From NCBI GenBank assembly GCA_017517305.1, contig JAFWZV010000023.1, forward strand, positions 1 to 34,679: a stretch of 34,679 bases of DNA. Direction: 5' to 3'. Source of the DNA: Lachnospiraceae bacterium. GTDB lineage: Bacteria > Bacillota > Clostridia > Lachnospirales > Lachnospiraceae. The notes beneath the pieces were generated by a model that saw only the letters and a list, made by a program, of their open reading frames with translations, searched no databases and was not told where the DNA came from. Positions 17,601 to 22,910 of this stretch are shown here, one piece after another (position 1 is the first letter of the stretch; each line of letters starts with the position of its first letter). The position numbers were made by a program, and so were the translations under genes.

Positions 17601-18520
17601 CAGATGGAACAGTTAAGGAAACTGTTCAAACCAATGGCGAAGGAAAGACTCCTGTTATTGAGAATCTTGAAGTTGGTAAGACTTATACAGTACATGTAAA
17701 GGATGTTCCTGGTGATTATGAAGCACCAGATGATAAGAAGGTGCCTATTGAAACACCAAAGAAGGTAGAGGTTAAGCTTGAGGTAGGATTAGAGACTACT
17801 ACAACTCCTACTCCAGAGACTGGTAAGATGCAGGTTGTAATTACAGATAAGAATGATCCTACAAAGCCAATTCCAGGAGCTACAGTAGTTATTAAGAATC
17901 CAGATGGTTCTGTGGTTAAGACTGTAGTTACCGATGAGAATGGTTTAACACCAGTAATTGATAAGCTTACTGTTGGAACAACATATACTATTGAGACTAC
18001 TGATGTTCCTGATGGATATTCAACTCCTACACCAACCACTCAGAAGATTACAGGTACAGAGCTTGTAAAGGTTCCACTTGTAGTTGGTCGTGATAGCGGC
18101 GTGACTAGTGCAGTAGGAAGCTTATATGTAATTATTACAGATAAGAATACTGGAAAGCCAATTCCAGGAGCAACAGTTGAAGTTTCAAACTCAGCTGGAG
18201 AGAAGATTAAGACAGTAGTAACTGATGATACTGGAGCATTTACAGTAACAGATCTTAAGCCAGATACCTATACTGTAAAGACTACAAAGGTCCCAGCAGG
18301 ATATACTGCACCGGACCCACAGTCAGCAGCAGTTAAGTCAAATGCTAGAACAGACGTACATCTTTATGTAGCTAAGGGAACAACTACAACAGATACAACA
18401 ACAGACACAGTTGTACGGACTGGTGATGATTCAAATGTTCAAGTAGCTTCAATACTTGCTCTTATGGCTTGTATAGGAATAGTGGTAGTATCCATTATGA
18501 GAAAGCGTGAAGAAATCTAA
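14663..18520 (+). CDS. Secreted cell-wall protein: choice-of-anchor A head plus nine Cna_B-like repeats
   Basis: A 1285-residue surface protein. Residues 1-33 are a signal peptide (KKRK start, hydrophobic core, SLAAPA end). Residues about 38-345 match the choice-of-anchor A domain (FHIFAEN, HCNGNIAANVF, GTVFAPEA, GNFIG, HRWDFGG). Nine beta-sandwich repeats of Cna_B/SpaA type begin at G353, 458, 560, 667, 766, 863, 954, 1054 and 1152, each with IPGATV-like and VPxGY-like signatures. A Thr-rich stalk leads to VVRTG at 1250-1254, a hydrophobic helix and the basic end MRKREEI, as in sortase substrates. Most repeats have V, T or I where SpaA domains carry the isopeptide Lys, and lack the Glu before the Pro-x-Gly-Tyr turn. 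AAGGAG lies 7 bases before the chosen ATG. Likely an adhesin or stalk; ligand unknown, and no sortase gene is nearby. Confidence 0.92.
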   Translation: MKKRKGLLKKAIAGVMALALCASGMSTSLAAPAGYEDYTNDPGVYTYSSSDPLYAATHFHIFAENSASIAVHCNGNIAANVFTAGANSGSNVEYGDEITYIRTLNEGSRNFGKNTTIVFGAETNVYSKNSGAEMYITLGDKTGEHKIEPADGVYVETSTLARYIDLEAEFDKLSKLSVNLAKEATDAEVTYSENVAKLASSTTDTYFLNLSTSDFMNRAFVVENCDFTTGQALVINVDLGQLTNYTLPFTQVLFKDTSGNSFGTGEDKGAYTGMGNVLWNFYGRDTSGNVIPYTGTITTSNEFKGTVFAPEASIKTPSSNQDGNFIGYNVDLGGGETHRWDFGGELPDYSEVGSLQVVVKDADTSAFIQGVEIQVYDNVSGNPIASLVTDSNGVTEVIGDLPVGNTYKAVITQVPSGYDVPTGGDDVKISTAIVKNDTTQVIFELTQDVTETPPTETGVIKVTVVEEGTGKLIQGATVTVTDANGDPVDTLTTDAFGTDRTSEIPIDASDATKNNYKLTLTIPTGYVIGTGEAVEKTVVLTKDNVAETFVIKKEAVVNDGSVQIVVVSIEDGVERSIEGAIVKIADNDSHIIKEVTVVTDKTGKTEIVGNLAIGDTYSTEIIGIPEGFEYSSVEGVTPDSLVEGKGTLNITNAKPDIVKYILVQEKGSLVTKVVDDSNNVVPGVTVEVYKENGDTDTYVGTYTTNSNGLTSEIYNLPVGNEYIAKITSVPDGYVMPTDASKISGTKKITDPAMFQIDLAIEKEPTGDLIVTITDKETGDPIKDAVVVVTNSDGEEVARVTTNETGKFTVEDLEPGEYTITTESIPSTYDPSKKPNPETATVIANTTVQKDLTVPGETTASTTGKLEVTVKDKDTDKVIPGAKVDIIDKTTGDVIADDVETDENGFISVDNLPGGDYIIDVTEVPGGYNPPDDKTTTVVTGQTTKEELVVDITPGSMEVVIVDKNDPTKPIPNATVEILNPDGTVKETVQTNGEGKTPVIENLEVGKTYTVHVKDVPGDYEAPDDKKVPIETPKKVEVKLEVGLETTTTPTPETGKMQVVITDKNDPTKPIPGATVVIKNPDGSVVKTVVTDENGLTPVIDKLTVGTTYTIETTDVPDGYSTPTPTTQKITGTELVKVPLVVGRDSGVTSAVGSLYVIITDKNTGKPIPGATVEVSNSAGEKIKTVVTDDTGAFTVTDLKPDTYTVKTTKVPAGYTAPDPQSAAVKSNARTDVHLYVAKGTTTTDTTTDTVVRTGDDSNVQVASILALMACIGIVVVSIMRKREEI
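15719..18370 (+). repeat. Nine tandem Cna_B-type coding repeats
   Basis: Units of roughly 270-320 bp. The last three are closest: GATAAGAAT followed a few codons later by AAGCCAATTCCA recurs at 17546, 17846 and 18140, that is after exactly 300 and then 294 bp, indicating recent duplication at the C-terminal side. The first four units are much more diverged. Confidence 0.85.
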
Positions 18521-18543
18521 TATAGAGTTCTTATGATAATGAG

Positions 18544-18575
18544 GCGACAATCCCTAAATGGGGTTGTCGCTTTTT
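18544..18575 (+). terminator. Terminator after the surface protein gene
   Basis: GCGACAATCCC / GGGGTTGTCGC, an 11-bp stem with one wobble pair and a TAAAT loop, followed by five T. Confidence 0.95.
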
Positions 18576-18576
18576 G

Positions 18577-18608
18577 TTGACATCAGTTATTTGGCATTAT
18601 ATTATAAT
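18577..18608 (+). promoter_or_regulatory. Promoter of yhdT-panF
   Basis: Consensus TTGACA at 18577-18582, directly after the terminator. The -10 is ambiguous within TATATTATAAT: TATTAT at 18600-18605 gives a 17-base spacer, the perfect TATAAT at 18603-18608 gives 20. Confidence 0.65.
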
Positions 18609-18688
18609 TGCGAGTCTAACCTTGGCAAATATTGGGAATAGACTTATATGAACTGAAAAATAATTAATCTTATTAGGAGGATAATATA

Positions 18689-18958
18689 TTGAAGAAGCTT
18701 ACTGAGGAAGAAAAGCATAAACAAATATTAAAGGAGGTTAAGGCAACTTTGATATTGATTGCAGTAGTTGCAATCTGGCATATTGGGTTTGCCTTCTTGT
18801 TAGATGGAGTTGATGTGCTGATTCTTGGTATGCCATTATGGTTTTTTGTTAGCACTATTGGAGCATCCGCAATTTCTGTAATAGGAGTTATATTGCTACT
18901 TAAGTTTGTGTTTAAGGACTTTGATTTAGGTGAAGAAGGCGGTGAAGATAATGACTAA
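18689..18958 (+). CDS. yhdT: YhdT family small membrane protein (DUF997)
   Basis: An 89-residue protein with two membrane helices (about residues 18-38 and 50-73), the conserved PLWFF turn between them, and an acidic C-terminus after KFVFKDFDL. This is the YhdT type, encoded next to the sodium/pantothenate symporter gene panF in many bacteria; the partner role is known only from this pairing. It starts with TTG at 18689, with AGGAGG 8 bases before it and no nearer ATG. Its last codons overlap the start of panF by eight bases, so the two are translationally coupled and made in fixed ratio. Confidence 0.88.
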   Translation: MKKLTEEEKHKQILKEVKATLILIAVVAIWHIGFAFLLDGVDVLILGMPLWFFVSTIGASAISVIGVILLLKFVFKDFDLGEEGGEDND

Positions 18959-20441
18959 GAATCAAATTATTATGCTGGCTATACTTGGGATTTATCTTGT
19001 TGTCAACTTCTTGGTTGGAATAATATACAGTAAGGCTAAGGATAAGGAAAGTCAGATGAGCTTTTCCAAAAAGTATTTTATGGGCTCTAGAGGGATGAAT
19101 GGTTTTGTTCTTGCTATGACAACTGTTGCTACATATGCCAGTGTAAGCTCCTTTGTAAGTGGTCCGGGAGCGGCTGCAATTACTTATGGATTTAGTCAGG
19201 CATGGGTGGCTGGAGTTCAGGTTGGTGCCGCATTTTTAGTACTTGGTGTATTAGGTAAAAAGTTTGCCTTGGTATCAAGAAAGACTGGAGCGGTAACTAT
19301 TGCGGGATATTTAAAGGCTAGATATAAGTCGGATGCCCTGGTTGTTATTACAACCTTGCTTATGATAGTGTTCTTTGTTACACAGATGATAGGACAGTTT
19401 ATGGGTGGCGCCACGCTTATTGAGACGGTTACTGGACTCCCTTATTGGACAGCTCTTGCAATATTCGCATTTGTTGTAATATTGTACACTGCCTTTGGTG
19501 GATTCACGGCAGTTGTAATTACAGATACCATTCAGGGAATAATAATGCTTATTGGAACATTCTTACTTATCCTATATGTGCTTAAGGGTGTGGGTAGCTT
19601 TGAAGCTATGAGTGCAAGCCTTGATGCAAATCTTCCTGGTTGGGATAGACTTACTGGAACAGGATATAATGCAGGCTCACTGCTATCTTTCTGGGTGCTA
19701 GTTGGAGTTGGTGTATTGGGTCTTCCTCAGACTGCAGTAAGAGGTATGGGCTTTAAGGATACAAAGAGCTGTCATAGAGCAATGCTTATAGGAACCGTAG
19801 TTGCAGGAGTTCTTATGATTGGTATGCATGTGGCAGGTGCATGGGCAGGTGCCTTGGTGGGAGACCAGGAATTTGCGTCTTCTGACTATGTTATACCAAC
19901 ACTTATACAGAATATAATGCCAGTTGGTGTGGCAGGACTTTTCCTAGCAGCGCCAATGGCGGCTGTAATGTCTACAGTATCATCTCTTCTGATACTTGCT
20001 TCCGCATCCTTAGTTAAGGATTTGTGGAAGAATTATGTGGTGAGAGATGATGAGAAAAAGGTGGAAAAATATAATAACAATTTATCTAAGATAAGCTTCT
20101 TTGTAACATTGCTTATAGGTGTTATAGTTTTTGTACTTACACTTACTCCGCCGGATATAATTTTCTGGATAAATTTATTTGCCATGGGCGGTTTGGAATG
20201 TGCGTTTTTGTGGCCTATAGTTGGCGGTGTATTTTACAAAAAGGGAAATAAACAGGCTGCCATATCATCTTCTGTTATAGGAGTGTTGGTGTATGTGGTA
20301 AGTTATCAGTTTAAGCTGACAGTGTTTGGAATAAATTCTGTGGTTTGGGGACTTTTGTTTGGAGGCTTGGCTTATTTTGTTGTGGGTGGTATTACCTGCA
20401 GGGACGGTTTGGACCAAGATATCTTAGATAGCTGCTTCTAA
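18951..20441 (+). CDS. panF: Sodium/pantothenate symporter
   Basis: A 496-residue transporter of the sodium:solute symporter (SSS) family with about 13 membrane helices. It should bring pantothenate, the vitamin precursor of coenzyme A, into the cell with sodium ions. Similarity to the PanF branch is visible in MGSRGMNGFVLAMT, TYASVSSFVSGPGAA, the LYTAFGGF stretch, VLGLPQTAVRGM, LAAPMAAVMSTV and GGLECAFLWP. The ATG at 18951 lies inside the end of yhdT and is preceded by GGCGGTGAAG, a weak ribosome site typical of coupled genes. I see no riboswitch in the leader. Pantothenate as substrate is inferred from branch features and the yhdT pairing; other organic acids remain possible. Confidence 0.9.
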   Translation: MTKNQIIMLAILGIYLVVNFLVGIIYSKAKDKESQMSFSKKYFMGSRGMNGFVLAMTTVATYASVSSFVSGPGAAAITYGFSQAWVAGVQVGAAFLVLGVLGKKFALVSRKTGAVTIAGYLKARYKSDALVVITTLLMIVFFVTQMIGQFMGGATLIETVTGLPYWTALAIFAFVVILYTAFGGFTAVVITDTIQGIIMLIGTFLLILYVLKGVGSFEAMSASLDANLPGWDRLTGTGYNAGSLLSFWVLVGVGVLGLPQTAVRGMGFKDTKSCHRAMLIGTVVAGVLMIGMHVAGAWAGALVGDQEFASSDYVIPTLIQNIMPVGVAGLFLAAPMAAVMSTVSSLLILASASLVKDLWKNYVVRDDEKKVEKYNNNLSKISFFVTLLIGVIVFVLTLTPPDIIFWINLFAMGGLECAFLWPIVGGVFYKKGNKQAAISSSVIGVLVYVVSYQFKLTVFGINSVVWGLLFGGLAYFVVGGITCRDGLDQDILDSCF

Positions 20442-20517
20442 TATAAATGTGAATTGAGTAACCAAAGCAAATTCTCTTCATATTATAAATATATAGTAAA
20501 ATTATGTGGAGAGAACT

Positions 20518-21531
20518 ATGGCTACTAAAATAATATTAGATCCTGGACATGGCGGTTACGATAATGGAGCCTCATATGAGGGAAGAAGAGAGAAAGATGA
20601 TGTACTTAATCTAGCCTTTGACGTGGCTGCTAATCTGAGAAGATTAGGCTATGATGTTGAATTTACAAGAACAGAGGATGTCTACGATTCACCTACAGAG
20701 AAGGCTCGTATAGGTAATGCCAGTGGTGCAGATTATTTCATCTCCCTACATCGTAATTCCAGCCCGACGCCCAATCAGTTTAATGGGGTTCAAACCTTAC
20801 TGTATAGCGATACTGGTCTTAAGGCTGATATGGCACGAAATATAAATAACAGACTTGAGGATGTGGGCTTTAGAAATATTAATGTGGAGGAACGTAAGGA
20901 CTTAGCTGTTTTGAGGAGAACCAAGATGCCGGCCTTGCTAATAGAGGTGGGATTTATCAATAGCGATAAGGATAATCAGTTGTTTGATGCAAATGCAGCC
21001 AAGATAGCTGAGGCTATCGCTGTGGGAATTGATGAAACCATAAGAGGTGATGCCGTAGCGGTGTCAAATACAACAGGTTTCACCAATGACTATTATGGTT
21101 ATCAGACAAGTGCGCCTGTATTCGCTAATGGTATAGTGGCTGGCGGAGATAATGTTGCAGATATGAAACTATCAGATGATATGAGGAACTCTGATGATAT
21201 GAGTAACTCTAATGATATGGATGAATCTGATGATACGGGCTTTGACGATGGTGCAGACTCTAATGATATGAATAACCTTGATGAAATAGAAGAACAGATA
21301 ATATATCAAATACTTGTCAGTATATTTCGTAATATGGGAATGGCAAGCTTTAAGATGAATCAGTTAATTAACTCGGGCTTTGATGCAACTGCAAATGAGG
21401 TGGATGGCTTATATCAGGTTAGAGTAGGAGCCTTTGATACATTGGAGGAAGCTATGATAGTTCAAGAACAGCTTAGGAAGAGGGGCTATGAAACCTTGAT
21501 TGTAACCTATCAGGATGGTAATATAATGTAG
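20518..21531 (+). CDS. N-acetylmuramoyl-L-alanine amidase (Amidase_3) with SPOR domain, no signal peptide
   Basis: A 337-residue zinc amidase that should cut the bond between N-acetylmuramic acid and the stem peptide of peptidoglycan. The Amidase_3 domain spans about residues 4-175, with zinc ligands H11 (DPGHGG), E25 and H78 (SLHRN) and catalytic E143 (LIEVGF). A linker rich in Asp, Asn, Ser and Met (about 215-260) has six-residue repeats of the form SDDMxN. A SPOR domain, known to bind denuded septal glycan, follows at about 296-335 (YQVRVGAF, AMIVQEQL, YETLIVT). There is no signal peptide, which is odd for a wall enzyme; release by lysis, a non-classical route or action during sporulation are options. 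The ATG at 20518 follows GGAGAG closely. It lies alone between panF and the L10 leader. Confidence 0.92.
   Translation: MATKIILDPGHGGYDNGASYEGRREKDDVLNLAFDVAANLRRLGYDVEFTRTEDVYDSPTEKARIGNASGADYFISLHRNSSPTPNQFNGVQTLLYSDTGLKADMARNINNRLEDVGFRNINVEERKDLAVLRRTKMPALLIEVGFINSDKDNQLFDANAAKIAEAIAVGIDETIRGDAVAVSNTTGFTNDYYGYQTSAPVFANGIVAGGDNVADMKLSDDMRNSDDMSNSNDMDESDDTGFDDGADSNDMNNLDEIEEQIIYQILVSIFRNMGMASFKMNQLINSGFDATANEVDGLYQVRVGAFDTLEEAMIVQEQLRKRGYETLIVTYQDGNIM
21172..21276 (+). repeat. 18-bp repeats coding for the Asp/Asn/Met linker
   Basis: Units of 18 bp (TCxRATGATATGnnnAAC-like) begin at 21172, 21190, 21208 and 21226 (partial), with another at 21259. They encode SDDMRN, SDDMSN, SNDMDE and SNDMNN in the amidase linker. 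Confidence 0.8.
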
Positions 21532-21600
21532 GGACTAAAAATTGAAAGTCATCTAGAAAAGTACATGAAAAAATGATATATGGAAAATATAAAATAATTA

Positions 21601-21629
21601 TTGACAATAATATGTCACTATGATATTAT
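21601..21629 (+). promoter_or_regulatory. Promoter of the rplJL transcript
   Basis: TTGACA at 21601-21606 and TATTAT at 21624-21629 with a 17-base spacer, placing the start of transcription near 21636, just before the L10 leader. Confidence 0.85.
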
Positions 21630-21639
21630 ATCACTCGAT

Positions 21640-21720
21640 GAACTGCCGTAGACAGTAGGTACCGTAAGGTGTAAGTTTGGTAACGCCTACCGAGGAAGAG
21701 TCGTGAAATCATAGATTTTG
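21640..21720 (+). promoter_or_regulatory. Ribosomal protein L10 leader
   Basis: The leader carries the conserved parts of the L10-binding element: GCCGTAGACAGTAGGTACC, then AAGGTG, then GGTAACGCCTACCGAGGAAG. The pairing GTAGGTACC with the later GCCTACC builds the known structure. In Firmicutes L10 (with L12) binds it and lowers rplJL expression. It is followed by a terminator hairpin, so attenuation is the likely mode. Confidence 0.92.
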
Positions 21721-21728
21721 ACGTTTTC

Positions 21729-21759
21729 AACTCTCATGCTACGTGCGTGGGAGTTTTTT
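21729..21759 (+). terminator. Attenuator hairpin between the L10 leader and rplJ
   Basis: AACTCTCATGC / GCGTGGGAGTT form an 11-bp stem (two wobble pairs, TACGT loop) followed by six T, 50 bases before rplJ. Its place right after the L10 leader marks it as the regulated terminator. Confidence 0.85.
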
Positions 21760-21809
21760 CTTTCGCAATTCATTGCAGTTTCATTAATATTATAAGGAGG
21801 TGCATGATT

Positions 21810-22298
21810 TTGGCAAAGGTAGAATTAAAGCAGCCTATCGTTGAGGAAATCAAGGAGAACATCAAAGATGCTAAGTCAGTAGTATTAGTAGATTACCGTG
21901 GACTTACTGTTGAGCAGGATACAAGACTTCGTAAGATGCTCAGAGAAGAAGGTGTATTCTATAAGGTATACAAGAATACTATGGTTAGATTTGCAGTTGA
22001 TGGTACAGAGTTTGATTCACTCAAGGCAGATCTTGAAGAGCCAACAGCAGTTGTAATTTCTAAGACAGACGCAACTGCACCAGCTAGACTTATCGCTAAG
22101 TTTGCTAAGGAGGCTCCAAAGCTTGAGATGAAGTCAGGTGTAGTTGAGGGAACTCACTACGATGCAGCAGGAATCAAGGCTATTGCATCTGTTCCATCAA
22201 GAGACGAGCTTATTTCCAAGTTCCTTGGAAGTATCCAGTCACCTATCGCAAACTTTGCTCGTGTTATTAAGCAGATTGCTGAAGCAAAGGAAGCATAA
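21810..22298 (+). CDS. rplJ: 50S ribosomal protein L10
   Basis: A 162-residue ribosomal stalk base protein that binds 23S rRNA and holds the L7/L12 dimers; it also controls its own synthesis through the leader upstream. The start of the protein (AKVELKQPIVEEI) and VDYRGLTVEQDTRLR are typical, and the C-terminal helix that carries L12 is intact. I choose the TTG at 21810, since AAGGAGG lies 9 bases before it and the family begins with M-AKVELK. An ATG two codons earlier (21804) is only 3 bases from the ribosome site. rplL follows 53 bases later on the same transcript. Confidence 0.95.
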   Translation: MAKVELKQPIVEEIKENIKDAKSVVLVDYRGLTVEQDTRLRKMLREEGVFYKVYKNTMVRFAVDGTEFDSLKADLEEPTAVVISKTDATAPARLIAKFAKEAPKLEMKSGVVEGTHYDAAGIKAIASVPSRDELISKFLGSIQSPIANFARVIKQIAEAKEA

Positions 22299-22351
22299 TT
22301 TACATTTAAGAACATATTTAATTAATTTTTAGAAAAATGGAGGAAATTAAA

Positions 22352-22714
22352 ATGACAACTCAGGAAATCATTGAGGTAATTAAGGGATTATCAGTTTTAG
22401 AGTTAAACGAGCTTGTAAAGGCTTGTGAGGAGGAGTTTGGTGTATCAGCAGCAGCTGGTGTTGTAGTTGCAGCAGCAGGTGGAGACGCAGCAGGCGCAGC
22501 TGACGAGAAGACAGAGTTCGATGTAGAGCTTACTGAGGGTGCAGGCGTACCTGTAATCAAGGCAGTTCGTGAGATCACTGGCTTAGGCTTAAAGGAAGCT
22601 AAGGATCTTGTAACAGCAGCTCCAAAGGTAGTTAAGGAAGGCGTATCTAAGGAAGAGGCTGAGGCTATTAAGAAGCAGCTCGAAGAGGCTGGTGCAAAGG
22701 CTACTATTAAGTAA
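22352..22714 (+). CDS. rplL: 50S ribosomal protein L7/L12
   Basis: A 120-residue stalk protein that recruits translation GTPases such as EF-G and EF-Tu. The N-terminal dimerisation part (residues 1-30), an Ala/Gly-rich hinge (about 36-55) and the C-terminal factor-binding domain ([11 protein letters not shown] through [13 protein letters not shown]) are all present, with the conserved [11 protein letters not shown]. The ATG at 22352 has TGGAGG 8 bases before it; an in-frame ATG at 22337 overlaps that ribosome site and is rejected. It ends the L10-L12 transcript at a strong terminator. Confidence 0.97.
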   Translation: MTTQEIIEVIKGLSVLELNELVKACEEEFGVSAAAGVVVAAAGGDAAGAADEKTEFDVELTEGAGVPVIKAVREITGLGLKEAKDLVTAAPKVVKEGVSKEEAEAIKKQLEEAGAKATIK

Positions 22715-22735
22715 TTTTATCTTAAAAGATTTTAT

Positions 22736-22771
22736 AGAGTGGTTACATACTATTGTGACCACTCTTTTTTA
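22736..22771 (+). terminator. Terminator between rplL and rpoB
   Basis: AGAGTGGTTAC / GTGACCACTCT, an 11-bp stem with one G-T pair, followed by six T, 21 bases after rplL. Confidence 0.92.
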
Positions 22772-22795
22772 TTCTAAAAAAATCAAATTTTTCGG

Positions 22796-22824
22796 TTGAC
22801 ACTATTTTCCACTTATGCTAATAT
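22796..22824 (+). promoter_or_regulatory. Promoter of rpoBC, with extended -10
   Basis: TTGACA at 22796-22801 and TAATAT at 22819-22824 with a 17-base spacer; TG at 22816-22817 gives an extended -10. It gives rpoBC its own start after the rplL terminator. Confidence 0.8.
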
Positions 22825-22838
22825 TATAAAATGTCATT

Positions 22839-22861
22839 ATTATGGACATATGTGCCATAAT
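22839..22861 (+). promoter_or_regulatory. Hairpin at the 5' end of the rpoB leader
   Basis: ATTATGG / CCATAAT, a perfect 7-bp stem around a 9-base loop (ACATATGTG), about 8 bases after the predicted transcription start. Role unknown; it may stabilise the mRNA. Confidence 0.45.
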
Positions 22862-22910
22862 TTCAGATAGATAAGAAAAAACCAAATAAAATCAAGGGGT
22901 GAATGCTGCG

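Noticed and set aside
16651-18039. Minus-strand open frames across the Cna_B repeats
   Set aside because: The repetitive Thr/Val-rich gene yields long antisense frames by composition; no start signals support them.
14663-18520. CRISPR array or satellite in the repeat-rich region
   Set aside because: Units are about 300 bp, coding and diverged, with no short direct repeats and unique spacers.
21700-21740. Second cre-like site near GACGTTTTCA
   Set aside because: Only a half-site; the left half does not match the consensus, and the place is inside the L10 leader and attenuator.
21804-21806. ATG as start of L10
   Set aside because: Only 3 bases from the ribosome site; the TTG at 21810 has correct spacing and gives the family N-terminus.
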